From Ardenticatenaceae bacterium (lineage in GTDB: Bacteria > Chloroflexota > Anaerolineae > Promineifilales > Promineifilaceae): a stretch of DNA of 64,000 bases. Shown piece after piece: positions 43,701-51,427 of this stretch (its first letter is position 1; each line of letters starts with the position of its first letter). Both the position numbers and the translations under genes were made by a program. The stretch spans positions 186,001-250,000 of the forward strand of contig JACKBT010000002.1 of NCBI GenBank assembly GCA_020634415.1. Reading direction: 5' to 3'. The notes under the pieces were generated by a model that searched no databases, was not told where the DNA came from, and saw nothing but the letters and a program-made list of their open reading frames with translations.

Positions 43701-45926
43701 GGTCGGTGGTGGTGGTGGCGGCTGCGCTTCGGCCGCTTTCTGGGCAGCCAGGATGTCGAGACCTTCCTCCAATTTGGCCGCGTCAAAAGGCTCTCCCCCA
43801 AAAATGCCCTTATGCGCCTGGCGCAAATCGTAGAGGATGCCTTTGTCTACGCCCGCCTCCAGCAGTTTGTCGGCCTTATCCAAAGGCACAATGCGCACGG
43901 CCTCTGTCTCCCATTGCGCCGCCCAGGGCGCACCCTCTTCCACCACGCCCACATAGAAGCGGTTGATGGAGGTGGACTTCTCATAATCGCCCAGATGCCC
44001 CAACACTTTGGCCTTAAAGCCCGTTTCCTCCCACACCTCCTTAACGGCCGTTGCTTGCAAACTCATGCCCTCTTCCTGTGTGCCTTTGGGAAACGTCGTT
44101 TTCACGCCGCCAAATTGGTGAGCCGGGTCAACCAACACTAGCTTGCCATCGGGCGTAAACAGCAGCATCCCCGCCGACACATGCTTATCTTCAGGCACAT
44201 CGCCCAACGGCGGCTCGTAGACCAGCGTTTTGGTCTGCTTCTCAAAGTCCGCTTCCCCCATTTGCACCGGCTTAAAGCCCAAGCCCTCAATCTCCTGGCC
44301 CACCCTGAAGGTGAACCCACCTTCGGGATCGGCGAGGGCGGCTTTGGCTTTGGCTTGTAATTCGGCCGTTTTCTTGGCCGCGAATTCATCGGGGCTTTTG
44401 AGGAAACCGGCTACGTCGTCGGGGTGCAGCTGCACCCGCGCCCCTTCTTTGAAGGATTGGTGCATGAGAAAGCCCCAATCCTTGTACAGTTTCAGATGGG
44501 AATTGGGCGCATATAGTTCAATGCCCTGTCCCTGCTGAAGCGCATGATCGGCAATGTCCAGGATGCCCCGCCGATTAGCGGCCGCATCCAGAAAGCCCGC
44601 GCCGGTGATGTTCAGATATTGCAGATTGCTTTGGCTGGGTTCGTAGGAGATGATGCCCTGCAAACGGCCGTCGGCATCCGTATACACAAACCCCTTGTGG
44701 CCGCCCAGGACTTTGCCAATGGCCGCCTTCATGCCCGCCCGCGTGGTGGGATCGAGCTTGCTGTCGGGTTTGTCCAGCCCGGCCGCCAACTCTTCCAGGA
44801 ACGCCTGATCAGCGGCCGTTACCGCCAATGTCTGAGGTTTCTGGGGCTTGGCTTTGGCCTGGTGTGTGGCCAGCAGCGCAGCCGGGTCTATCGGTGGCGC
44901 ACCACCGCCACGCCCTTTGAGCAAATCGGTGAGGCTGGTCACTTGAGCCGATGGCCCCCAAGTTGGATTGGGCTTAATTGTCACCAGTTGGCTGAGGTTG
45001 AACAGGCCGTCTTTATAGGCTTCATATCGGCCGTTGCCCATCATGCGCCGCAGTTCATCGGGCGGCAGCTTCTCCAGCCAATCCAGGCCGCTTTGCCACT
45101 TGGGCAAGGGAAAACCCTCGACCAGAGGCACCATCGTGCAGCGGTCTTGGGGGTGCAGTTCCATCAGAGCAGCCACAGGGTAAATCGTGCCATCCAGCGC
45201 CAGGCAGGCCAGGCAGGTGCGCGTGTTCTTGGCCGCCAGGCGCATGTAGCCATAGATGGCGGCATTACGGCCGTAATGGAGTCGGGTCATCTCGCGGTAA
45301 TGGCGAATTTGCTGGTCTCGCGCCACCAGCAAGAAATGATTGAGTCCCTGGCCCAACCCCTGCTCCATCATCTTCTTGGCCGTCAGGCGCGGATTTTGGC
45401 CGACAGAAAGGCCGTAGACGAGTTGGTCGGTCAGCCCTTGCACGGCCAGGGGATAGGCGGCTTGTAAAATTTTGTTGAGGGGCTGCCCGGCCTGGGCAAT
45501 GGCCGTGAGGTTCTGCACAGCTTCGACGGGCAGTTTGCTGAAGGTGGTTTTGAGTGACCGGCCGTTAGGGGCCTCACTCGCCAACCCCAGCAGCATTTGC
45601 TTGGCATGAGCCTCACCCAGTGCCTGGCTCTTCTTGGCCTGGCTGCCGATTTCGGCCACTGCAAACTGGCCGTAAGCGGCCATCTCCGCCCCGATCTGGG
45701 CCAGCAGCGACTGGAATCGCTCCATCTGCCACAGCTTCCATTGGGGGATGTCTTCACCGTCCGCTTTGAGAGCGGCCAGTTCTTGGGTCAGGTCATTGAT
45801 GGCCCCTTCCAGGGCCGCCTGCACCTTGCTCCACTGGCTGGTCATCGCCTGGATGGCTGAAGCATCCCGCTTCAGCAGCTGGGCACGGAAACCTTCAGCT
45901 AATCGGACGACGAGGGGTTCGCTCAT
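40683..45926 (-). CDS. Giant MuF-type polyvalent protein (1747 aa)
   Basis: N-terminal MuF head-protein domain (~200-275; RTCLACLALDGTIYP and HPQDRC). Then a GNAT-like domain (~405-505; LYKDWGF), a NUDIX-like domain (~575-690; box G-x18-KEVWEETGF with two consensus changes), two SAP/Rho-N-like helical repeats (~755-895; ALVDHLAxIRGIAKWKL), a third variant, a second GNAT-like domain (~1080-1180; YKQWGF), a kinase-like domain (~1240-1450; MGNWDVVGADLDNILV, WRIDNGGS) and a C-terminal ADP-ribosyltransferase-like region (~1640-1735; TMQRGACESAS, GENEFVF with the ExE glutamates). Multi-effector MuF proteins are packaged and injected with phage DNA. It follows the portal gene with a 4-bp overlap. 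Confidence 0.75.
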   Translation of the reverse strand: MSEPLVVRLAEGFRAQLLKRDASAIQAMTSQWSKVQAALEGAINDLTQELAALKADGEDIPQWKLWQMERFQSLLAQIGAEMAAYGQFAVAEIGSQAKKSQALGEAHAKQMLLGLASEAPNGRSLKTTFSKLPVEAVQNLTAIAQAGQPLNKILQAAYPLAVQGLTDQLVYGLSVGQNPRLTAKKMMEQGLGQGLNHFLLVARDQQIRHYREMTRLHYGRNAAIYGYMRLAAKNTRTCLACLALDGTIYPVAALMELHPQDRCTMVPLVEGFPLPKWQSGLDWLEKLPPDELRRMMGNGRYEAYKDGLFNLSQLVTIKPNPTWGPSAQVTSLTDLLKGRGGGAPPIDPAALLATHQAKAKPQKPQTLAVTAADQAFLEELAAGLDKPDSKLDPTTRAGMKAAIGKVLGGHKGFVYTDADGRLQGIISYEPSQSNLQYLNITGAGFLDAAANRRGILDIADHALQQGQGIELYAPNSHLKLYKDWGFLMHQSFKEGARVQLHPDDVAGFLKSPDEFAAKKTAELQAKAKAALADPEGGFTFRVGQEIEGLGFKPVQMGEADFEKQTKTLVYEPPLGDVPEDKHVSAGMLLFTPDGKLVLVDPAHQFGGVKTTFPKGTQEEGMSLQATAVKEVWEETGFKAKVLGHLGDYEKSTSINRFYVGVVEEGAPWAAQWETEAVRIVPLDKADKLLEAGVDKGILYDLRQAHKGIFGGEPFDAAKLEEGLDILAAQKAAEAQPPPPPPTVPATAVATPKLPPPPGDLAALTKKALVDHLAQIRGIAKWKLSVMTKEQVAALFEMSEEEAMAAIEAGGAAHTAKYAGKKQTAVPPAPAKLPPPPGGDPATQTKKALVDHLAKIRGIAKWKLNVMSKDQIAALFALPEADALAAIEAGGAAHTAKYSGKGAKAAPDPKVTAYQKFQEGGTAVLSIEETLAAMDYAEAEGYSVVIKEQLQAAYQEKIGDPLLKTKAGTKAYMETNIAKETGIPSFMLHNLSKPSLKALIGQPVSAVYKAVGKPYTPKPTQPATAAQAAPEAVQPTTPAWPDDLAKANSQEMAQLATKLEGVFTPGSPVGNGAKKALDGIKNGHTGYAYFDGAGQVSGVISFSLLDSQTIKVTGAAFKETAVNLEGMADAANYALSKGLNLKVYVPKSLQAQYKQWGFAVTSPESNGGYMTITPDKIPALVTMAGKVVAQPPAKPKPAPPPVATVSPPKPPPKPKVKKERPLPPNLPPHKLPDPPGFPADVDQLKVVKGLGGSTGAQLVQDAATGKQYVMKKGKSAGHLLEEAYADAAYKAAGFRVPTFKVYETAEGPVKLAEFQEGETLSQYLKTATAAERTAVMHKVRRGFAMDALMGNWDVVGADLDNILVDAAGEVWRIDNGGSLRYRAQGGKKEGEFLTDYPVELWTMRDKSIGPKNEQIFGSLGIYDIMNQVRDVVRNGPQILGALPEEVRSLVNGRLAILSDLADTSDTLKTDAFVEGYTDEFLKHSTYIRREGIIDQLPQRLTQKSKGSTTVYDENGREFDDLWGKDSIIQSVSAYINANGGNSGAIQYWMGQQAGSSWSEGAKAFKYWLVKQRGGDFNKFYWNGGVASAKQAYEQAVKVVGEDNYARTRLMWHAFVYESLRQMEFAGKTADGTLQLVRTEPKAVMDMNKLNAGQRQVTMQRGACESASIYKTVKVYGNNQLTLQKVPIHRIIGYYFTERPNTIGGDAFLGDGENEFVFMPDDIPFDYYGTVSPGKATQEFWQWQGEPMK

Positions 45927-47485
45927 TCTTCAGGTTGATTGCCGTTTCCGTTCGCCTGCACCGGCGACGGCCGTTCTAATCCATTGCTGCCCTGGCCGGA
46001 ATCAAAGCGGGCCTGCGCCTCCAACAAAGCCGAAGCCATGCCCGCCTGGTTCATGGCCGTCTCCCGCTGCTTGTCCTCTTCGATTTCGGCCATCTGTTCT
46101 TCGGTGTAACCACTGCGGCGCAGAGAGGTAAAGAGCGGCAGCCCGGCATCCCGCTCGGCCTTCCAGGTCTCGGCTTCTTCGCTGCGGCCGACAGGAATGA
46201 TGTCGCGCTCAGCGAAGGTGTGTTCAAAATCGCCATCGTCGAAGCTGCCCAACTTACTCCAGATACCCGCCGCCTGGCCAATGGTCAGTGCCATCTTCTG
46301 TGCCTTCACCAAAGCCGCTTCCAGATTGCCGCGCACTTCCTTGCCCGAAGTAATGGCTGGCCCCAGCAGCAGCCGAATAGCCCGGCCGCTCAGTTCGCCA
46401 AGCTCCAGCAGCTTGTAATAGTTCAATTCCGGCAAATCCTTAGATAGCTCCTCCAAATGGGCGTTGAGGACATTAAGCGCAGCATCATAATCAATCTGGG
46501 GTACAAGTGCCTCCAACGTGGCCGTGCCGGGCAAGCGGACAAACGTCTCCCCGCCCAATTCGACGATAGAACCATCCTCGTCACTTGTTCCACCCAATCG
46601 CGGTGCAGCCACCGGACGGCCGTCGCCGCGTGTGGCATTAGCGCCCAAAGCCCAAGTAGGCTGATTATGCCTGAACAGCATTGAATGCAGCCGCGTGGCC
46701 TGGCGGTTGGCCTCGTCTATTTTGTCCAGAGCCAACAAGTACGCACCAATGCCCCGCTCGTCATGGCCGATGGAGAGGTGCTTGGCACAGACAAATGGCG
46801 CAAAGTCAATGCCCCAGGTCTCTTTCAGGTTGTATTTGTTTATTGGCGTGCCGAGCTTGTCCAGTTGGGCATCCAGCCCCTTGTTATGTTCCCACACCCG
46901 CCGCGTCTCTTCGTCCCAAACTTCGGTGCGGGTGAGGAATTGGATTCTGTCGGCCTCGCGCTTGGAGATGGGCGTGTCGGTGCGGATGTAGGTGATGTTG
47001 CCGCGCTCGTCGAATTCGCGGTCACTGACGAGCTCCGGTTTGATGAGCTGGAGGAAAACGCGGCTGGCCTCCTCGTTGGTCGCCACACGGATATACGCCT
47101 CACCAAAGACGGCCGTCCAGCGCACCAGCACCTGCTTTTGCTCCTGCCAATTGCTCCATTTCCACAAATCATAAATTGGCTCGATGATGGCATCATTGCC
47201 TTCGGCCTCGATGGGCAAGGCCGAAGGCAGCTTTCCCGGCCAGATGGTGTCGGCGTAGAACTTGACCACGCGCCCTGCCGGATTACGAACCGATTTGAGA
47301 GTCGCTTCGTTGGTAAAATAGCCTGCCAGGCGCAGTTCGTCATAGAGGCCGTTGTTGAAGAAGTAGCTCCACAGCAGCTTGCAAATCTCCCGATACGGCA
47401 GTTCCTCTTCGATGCCTTCGGCCGAAACGCGGAAATTGGTGGCGGCTCCACTGTAGCCGCCGTAAAGACTGGTTAATAGTTTCAT
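45923..47485 (-). CDS. Portal protein
   Basis: 520 residues, SPP1/HK97-like by length and position between terminase nuclease and MuF genes. Visible segments: PLPYREICKLLWSYFFNNGLY-like N-terminus, WTAVFGEAYIRVATN (conserved strand near 125), the wing, a stem/crown part with LEELSKDLPELNYYKLLELG and SGRAIRLLLGPAI, and an acidic Gln/Asn tail. Twelve copies form the DNA channel at a capsid vertex. Its start context is a near copy of the 47743 gene start. Confidence 0.88.
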   Translation of the reverse strand: MKLLTSLYGGYSGAATNFRVSAEGIEEELPYREICKLLWSYFFNNGLYDELRLAGYFTNEATLKSVRNPAGRVVKFYADTIWPGKLPSALPIEAEGNDAIIEPIYDLWKWSNWQEQKQVLVRWTAVFGEAYIRVATNEEASRVFLQLIKPELVSDREFDERGNITYIRTDTPISKREADRIQFLTRTEVWDEETRRVWEHNKGLDAQLDKLGTPINKYNLKETWGIDFAPFVCAKHLSIGHDERGIGAYLLALDKIDEANRQATRLHSMLFRHNQPTWALGANATRGDGRPVAAPRLGGTSDEDGSIVELGGETFVRLPGTATLEALVPQIDYDAALNVLNAHLEELSKDLPELNYYKLLELGELSGRAIRLLLGPAITSGKEVRGNLEAALVKAQKMALTIGQAAGIWSKLGSFDDGDFEHTFAERDIIPVGRSEEAETWKAERDAGLPLFTSLRRSGYTEEQMAEIEEDKQRETAMNQAGMASALLEAQARFDSGQGSNGLERPSPVQANGNGNQPEE

Positions 47486-47756
47486 TGGTTATCGCCTCAT
47501 ATTGTCTTGAAAGGCAAGCCACACGCTCCCCCAGGGAGTATTTACGCCTTTGGATATAAGACGGCCGTCATGCCGCCTATTGGTGTGAACACCTAATTTA
47601 GTTCCTTGCCGATGTGGGTGAAAATAAAAAACCCATCTCCATGTAATGGACCACGCCCAATGCCAAGAAGCTATGATCCAACTCTTCTTAGTGTTGGTCT
47701 TGTTAATAAAATACAGTGTGCCATATCTGGTAGTTAGTTTCATTGGTTATCGCCTC
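47478..47756. repeat. Duplicated translation-start region (two exact 21-bp copies, 258 bp apart)
   Basis: An identical 21-bp sequence containing GAGGCGATAACCAATGAAACT (on the minus strand) occurs at 47478-47498 and 47736-47756, so portal and the W-rich small gene start the same way. The offset of 258 bp is a multiple of three. It suggests that the small gene arose by insertion with duplication of the start site. Confidence 0.6.
47489..47743 (-). CDS. Trp/His-rich small protein (84 aa) between terminase nuclease and portal
   Basis: Shares its ribosome site and first codons with portal, and its ATG overlaps the TerL nuclease stop (ATGA). The sequence has a striking SWHWAWSITWRWVFYFHPH stretch and a basic end. 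Similar Trp-rich miniature ORFs occur in other phages without known function. Could be a spacer ORF that carries translation to portal. Confidence 0.45.
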   Translation of the reverse strand: MKLTTRYGTLYFINKTNTKKSWIIASWHWAWSITWRWVFYFHPHRQGTKLGVHTNRRHDGRLISKGVNTPWGSVWLAFQDNMRR

Positions 47757-48486
47757 CTCTGGCCTGCCAACCGGCCGAGAGCAGATTCTCCAGGTAGAGA
47801 ATCATCTGTGAAAATGCGTCGGTGCGATGATCATGCACCGCTTGGGGAAAATCGAAGAGTTCGTCTTCAAAATCTATGAGCCAGTGCAGATCGGGCTGAA
47901 GCACCGGCAACAATACACTATGGTTCTTGCACCAAACGGCCGCTTGGCTGGCCCTCGTCACCTTGTCCGTCGTGGGGTTAAAGGCCACCAACATATCGGC
48001 CAGCCACGCCGGTGAGGATGCCTGCAAGGTTTGCAGGGCCGAGATGCCACTGGCTTTGTCCTCGATGATGACGGCGTTGAGACGGCCGTCATAGTTCCAG
48101 CGAACGGCCGTTTGCTCAATGTACTCTGGCAAAAAGGGGAACTCATAGCGAGCCTGCTCCGCGTAGGCCAGGCCGAGGCGGTAATCCGGCCACAGTTCGC
48201 CAACGGTGCAGGCGGTGAAATCGGCCGTTTCCTTGTCCTTCAGACCCGTGTCAAAGGAGAGGAAGCGGGCGTGGATGTGCTGCTGGCCCAGGGCGTAACG
48301 ATGTTTACGCGGCCACCAGGCGCGTTTGAAGGTGTACCCACCGGGCGGCGTGGGGCTGCCCTGGTACGTGCCATGCCAGATAAGTTCCGGCGTGGTCTCC
48401 TTCAGTTCCAGCACTTCGGCCAGAGGCTTATGCTCCGGCCAGAGAGCGGGGCCGTTTTGGTGCAGCAGCACGCGGTGGGTGGGCAT
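47740..48486 (-). CDS. Terminase large subunit, nuclease domain (separate gene)
   Basis: 248 residues from ATG 48486, coupled to the upstream small gene by TGATG. RNase-H-like nuclease motifs are seen: RFLSFDTGLKDK (first Asp), LNAVIIEDKASG (Glu/Asp), and VHDHRTDAFSQ (last Asp). The beginning (PALWPEHKPLAEVLELKE) is the usual linker after the ATPase domain. It cuts concatemeric DNA in packaging. The ATPase half is encoded 1.4 kb upstream; the two must assemble as separate chains. Confidence 0.85.
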   Translation of the reverse strand: MPTHRVLLHQNGPALWPEHKPLAEVLELKETTPELIWHGTYQGSPTPPGGYTFKRAWWPRKHRYALGQQHIHARFLSFDTGLKDKETADFTACTVGELWPDYRLGLAYAEQARYEFPFLPEYIEQTAVRWNYDGRLNAVIIEDKASGISALQTLQASSPAWLADMLVAFNPTTDKVTRASQAAVWCKNHSVLLPVLQPDLHWLIDFEDELFDFPQAVHDHRTDAFSQMILYLENLLSAGWQARGGDNQ

Positions 48487-48659
48487 CAGGCAGTTTTTCT
48501 CCCCGGAAACCAACGGCCGTATAGCCAATCTTCACGACTCATGGCCGCGTGGCCCTTGCTCCAGGCCAAGTAGCAGTAATCGTAATATGCCTCTTCCAGC
48601 CAGAACATAACAACGGCCGTTAGCAGCGACCAAAGCGTGGATTGGATTCTATGCTTCAT
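48486..48659 (-). CDS. Small membrane-associated protein (57 aa)
   Basis: Start ATG 48659 overlaps the upstream gene end by 11 bp. A hydrophobic helix (TLWSLLTAVVMFWLEEAYY) is followed by a basic tail (YGRWFPGRKTA). Its stop overlaps the nuclease start. Function unknown. Confidence 0.5.
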   Translation of the reverse strand: MKHRIQSTLWSLLTAVVMFWLEEAYYDYCYLAWSKGHAAMSREDWLYGRWFPGRKTA

Positions 48660-49122
48660 GGCTTTTCTTTGCCTCAATTCCACCCATCATTTTTGAAACA
48701 CTCCGGTGCAGCCATTTGTAATACAGCCACCGGCGCACACCGAACCACTCGCCCCAAGCCCATCGCCACAAGTACCACATTGCCATCTTCCGAAACGCGG
48801 ATGTGCTACAAAAGAAGGCCCATCGTTGGTGAAGTGTGCCGTTCTCCTTTTCTTCCTGGTTTATCCAAACCTCATGGGCATCATTGAGGAAGCGACAAGA
48901 GTAGCCATAGTGATAATCTGGGTCATGCTTTGCGCCTTGCTGCATAATAAACAAACCAGAACTTTGCCAGTTGTTAGGAGGCCCACCTAGCCCGGCATTG
49001 GCCTGATCTTCTAGAATCCAATGGCGCAACCAGGTAAACCAACTACGGATGATGTACCACAGGCCAAATCGTTGGTAGCTATTGACCAATCTTTTTGCTT
49101 TCATGCTGATTTTGCTTGCCAT
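48649..49122 (-). CDS. Hypothetical protein, Trp/Tyr-rich (157 aa)
   Basis: ATG 49122 chosen for AGAGGTG 7 bp upstream. Many aromatics (RFGLWYIIRSWFTWLRHW, WYLWRWAWGEWFGVRRWLYY) and one or two amphipathic, membrane-binding helices; Cys pairs in between (YSCRF, FFCSTS). Lies within the split terminase. Sequence style fits an envelope-interacting protein. Confidence 0.5.
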   Translation of the reverse strand: MASKISMKAKRLVNSYQRFGLWYIIRSWFTWLRHWILEDQANAGLGGPPNNWQSSGLFIMQQGAKHDPDYHYGYSCRFLNDAHEVWINQEEKENGTLHQRWAFFCSTSAFRKMAMWYLWRWAWGEWFGVRRWLYYKWLHRSVSKMMGGIEAKKSHEA

Positions 49123-49126
49123 TTGG

Positions 49127-49324
49127 TCACCTCTTTGCTGGCACAAAGCCAGTCAGCAGGTACTCGCCTTTCTGCACGGCCGGTGGCAGCGTCTCCCCAT
49201 CGGCCGTTTGGCCGCTTATCTGCATCCCTTCGCCAATGCCTTCGGTTTCCTCCTCAGTGCCTTCAATCGGCAGGCCCTCGGTCATTGGTTCAACTTCCAC
49301 TGTTGTCACTTTTTTCTTGCTCAT
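49127..49324 (-). CDS. Acidic small protein (65 aa)
   Basis: GGAG 7 bp before the ATG. Lysine start, long Glu/Gly-rich middle, and KGEYLLTGFVPAKR at the end. Probably unstructured; might bind the HExxH protein encoded just before it, whose gene overlaps by 35 bp. Confidence 0.5.
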   Translation of the reverse strand: MSKKKVTTVEVEPMTEGLPIEGTEEETEGIGEGMQISGQTADGETLPPAVQKGEYLLTGFVPAKR

Positions 49325-49760
49325 CTGGTTTCTCCATGTTATGTAAAATATGCGCCATCAACTCCACCACCGGCTCCACTTCCCGCCGCAGCGTAGCTTC
49401 GGCAATCCGCTGCGCTCCCGGCGAAAGCTCTGGCCAGATGTCGCGTTCGATAAAGTCGGTGATGCGGCCCATGAACACATGAATCAACTCGTGAATAACT
49501 GTTTGCTGCCATTCGGTCGCTTCCTGCTGGGAAACGGCCGTTATGTCCTCTGGCACGTCATCGCGGATGGTGAGAACGGCCGTTAGCACATCCGGGTAAA
49601 CGGTCACACAGGCCCTGGCCCACTTGTCATCGGCCGGATGAGGGCTGAGGGACGTTTCCGTCTTCCAGCTTTGCAGGTGCAGCATCCCCCGCCATTTGTC
49701 CAAATAATCCACTACCCATTTGGGCACGCGCTTTTCGTTGCTGGCGATGGCTTCATTCAT
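49290..49760 (-). CDS. Putative zinc metalloprotease-like protein (156 aa)
   Basis: Contains VIHELIHVFMGR, an HExxH zinc-metalloprotease motif, after strand segments (ARACVTVYPDVLTAVLTI), and a helical region with a possible third ligand (ERDIWPEL). Its start overlaps the stop of the 44-aa membrane gene (TGATG). Such minimal zincin-like proteins occur in phages, sometimes as head proteases or anti-host factors. It lies between the two terminase halves, an unusual place. Confidence 0.6.
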   Translation of the reverse strand: MNEAIASNEKRVPKWVVDYLDKWRGMLHLQSWKTETSLSPHPADDKWARACVTVYPDVLTAVLTIRDDVPEDITAVSQQEATEWQQTVIHELIHVFMGRITDFIERDIWPELSPGAQRIAEATLRREVEPVVELMAHILHNMEKPDEQEKSDNSGS

Positions 49761-49894
49761 CACGGCAGCATCCATGTTATGAAGTAATAAAGTGCTGTTA
49801 ACACCACAGCCCCTGCTGCTGAAATCGAAAGAAACAACAAGAAGAGCTTCGCCGCAGCGTCAAGAATTTCAACCACCATCGTGATTTTCTTCAT
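49760..49894 (-). CDS. 44-residue membrane peptide (holin candidate)
   Basis: ATG 49894 with GGAGGTAAGG about 4 bp upstream; starts inside the end of the terminase ATPase gene and overlaps the next gene by 1 base. N-terminal amphipathic helix (KKITMVVEILDAAAKL) then a long hydrophobic helix (LFLLFLSISAAGAVVLTALY). A holin-like role is possible but unproven. Confidence 0.55.
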   Translation of the reverse strand: MKKITMVVEILDAAAKLFLLFLSISAAGAVVLTALYYFITWMLP

Positions 49895-50798
49895 CCCTTA
49901 CCTCCAAAGCCTGGGCTACCGGTTCGCCGAGCTTCGGCCCCCGATAGCTCTCAGGATATTGAATCGTGGCATAAACATTCGGCTCCTCACTGAGCAGCGG
50001 CACATGACACACCACCCAATCACCGGCGCGGCGCATACGGGCGTGGCTGTCGTCATGATGCCAGGCATTGCCAATGACAATGGCCCGGCCGACCTGCGAC
50101 ATGCGCCGAGAGAGGAAGCTGTTGTGCAGCCACGTGTCTGTAGTCTCACGGCCGTTGGCCGTGCGCGTGTTCTCAAAGTCCAGGATGTCATCGGCCAGCA
50201 GCAGCCTGGCGCGGCTGCCGATGATTTTCCCGCCCGTGCCAACGGCAAAGAGCGACGGATGCACCCGCCCTGGGCGCGGCCGTCCTTCAGGCGCAACCGA
50301 CCACTCGTCTTGATGCCATTTCATACCGATAGCTCTTTGCACATCGGGGAAGGTGGCCTGGAAGGTACTGGTCTCCACCAGATTACGAACTGTAATAGAC
50401 CGCTTCTCGGCCACGTCGCCGCCCACGCAGGCGACGATATGCGGCCATTCGGGATAGAAGGCGATTTCGGTGGACAGGTAAGCCAATGACCAAGTTGTTT
50501 TGGCCGATTCCGGTGTAGCCATAATAAGCAGCTTCTTAATCAGCGGATTGCACATCAATTCCAGCCACAGCCAATGGTGGGGCGCAGGGGTGATGGGACG
50601 GCCGTTGTCGTCGGTCATATGCAGGAAGGCGAAATCAGCAACGGCCGTTGGCGTGAGGCGTTTGGCCGCCTTCGCCTGGCGCAGCTGCGCACGCCTGCGC
50701 TCGATGGTACGGCGCTGGTATTCGTCACTCAGAGCCAGGTACTCTTCCTGCTCTTTTCGCGTCAAGTTCCGCCAGTCGGTCAAGTAGTTCCTCGTCAC
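49869..50798 (-). CDS. Terminase large subunit, ATPase domain (separate gene)
   Basis: Up to 309 residues from a GTG at 50798; a good ribosome site is not seen. Motifs: an adenine-binding-like LWLELMCNPL, P-loop-like LLIMATPESAKTTWSL, Walker B ARLLLADDILDFEN, and coupling segment GRAIVIGNAWHHDD. These are the packaging-motor motifs of TerL. It ends near EPNVYATIQYPESYRG, where intact TerL continues into the nuclease domain now encoded at 47740-48486. The frame stays open far upstream, but that part overlaps TerS and looks noncoding. Confidence 0.8.
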   Translation of the reverse strand: MTRNYLTDWRNLTRKEQEEYLALSDEYQRRTIERRRAQLRQAKAAKRLTPTAVADFAFLHMTDDNGRPITPAPHHWLWLELMCNPLIKKLLIMATPESAKTTWSLAYLSTEIAFYPEWPHIVACVGGDVAEKRSITVRNLVETSTFQATFPDVQRAIGMKWHQDEWSVAPEGRPRPGRVHPSLFAVGTGGKIIGSRARLLLADDILDFENTRTANGRETTDTWLHNSFLSRRMSQVGRAIVIGNAWHHDDSHARMRRAGDWVVCHVPLLSEEPNVYATIQYPESYRGPKLGEPVAQALEVRDEENHDGG

Positions 50799-51426
50799 TA
50801 AGATGGCTGTAAGACGGCCGTTGGTCAGCCTGGGTAATAATCGGAGAGCCATCTTTGCCAGATAGTTCCATGCGCTGCTGGGGCAGATCGTCATGCTCAA
50901 TGCGGAGTTGGTTGAGGATGACATCCAGGGCACGCACGGCATCTTTGAAGGGCGGCAGGTCGGGCACAATAAGTTGGCCGTCTGGACCACGTTTAGGCCG
51001 GAAATCAAGCTGGCTCCAAATGATGGTAAGTTGGGCCAGTGCGCCTTCAGCCACGCGCAGCCGGGCCTCTTTGCTCTTGGCTTTGCGCTCAGCCAGCTTC
51101 GCCAGTTCCTTGCCCACCAGGTGGGCATCGAAGGCGGCTTTGCGCTGCTCCCAAGTCGCTGCGCCGGGGATGGGTTCGCCCTTGCTGTTTCTGGCACGTG
51201 CCCAATTAGACCAGGAGCCAGGAACGGCCGTAATCTGGCTGTCATCAACTTTTTTTCTTCGCGCCTGATTCGCGCCTGATTCGCGCCCCTTCTCTCGACG
51301 ATAAGCACGATAAGCATTAATGAGAGCGCCAGGCTCGGCGGCTGGCAAAAAGTAGTCTTTGAAGGCTTTATAGCTGGCTCCTGTATCCCAGGGTTGGCGT
51401 TCCCACAACGGCCGTTCGTCATCCAC
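50725..51426 (-). CDS. Terminase small subunit
   Basis: 233 residues. An HTH-like N-terminal part (WDTGASYKAFKDYFL), a Lys-rich helical centre and long helices (AFDAHLVGKELAKLAERKAKS) as in TerS oligomerisation domains, plus DQRPSYSHLSDEELLDRLAEL at the end. It recognises packaging sites (pac/cos) and stimulates the motor ATPase. Overlaps the ATPase gene by 74 bp. Confidence 0.7.
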   Translation of the reverse strand: MDDERPLWERQPWDTGASYKAFKDYFLPAAEPGALINAYRAYRREKGRESGANQARRKKVDDSQITAVPGSWSNWARARNSKGEPIPGAATWEQRKAAFDAHLVGKELAKLAERKAKSKEARLRVAEGALAQLTIIWSQLDFRPKRGPDGQLIVPDLPPFKDAVRALDVILNQLRIEHDDLPQQRMELSGKDGSPIITQADQRPSYSHLSDEELLDRLAELDAKRAGRVPGSE

Positions 51427-51427
51427 C

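Noticed and set aside
44544..45467. 307-codon rightward ORF inside the MuF gene
   Set aside because: Lies wholly antisense to a gene with recognisable domains; no ribosome site and no domain of its own.
47489..47743. Group I intron or HNH-type insertion between terminase and portal
   Set aside because: No intron core or endonuclease motif is visible; the insert reads as a small ORF with the duplicated start region.
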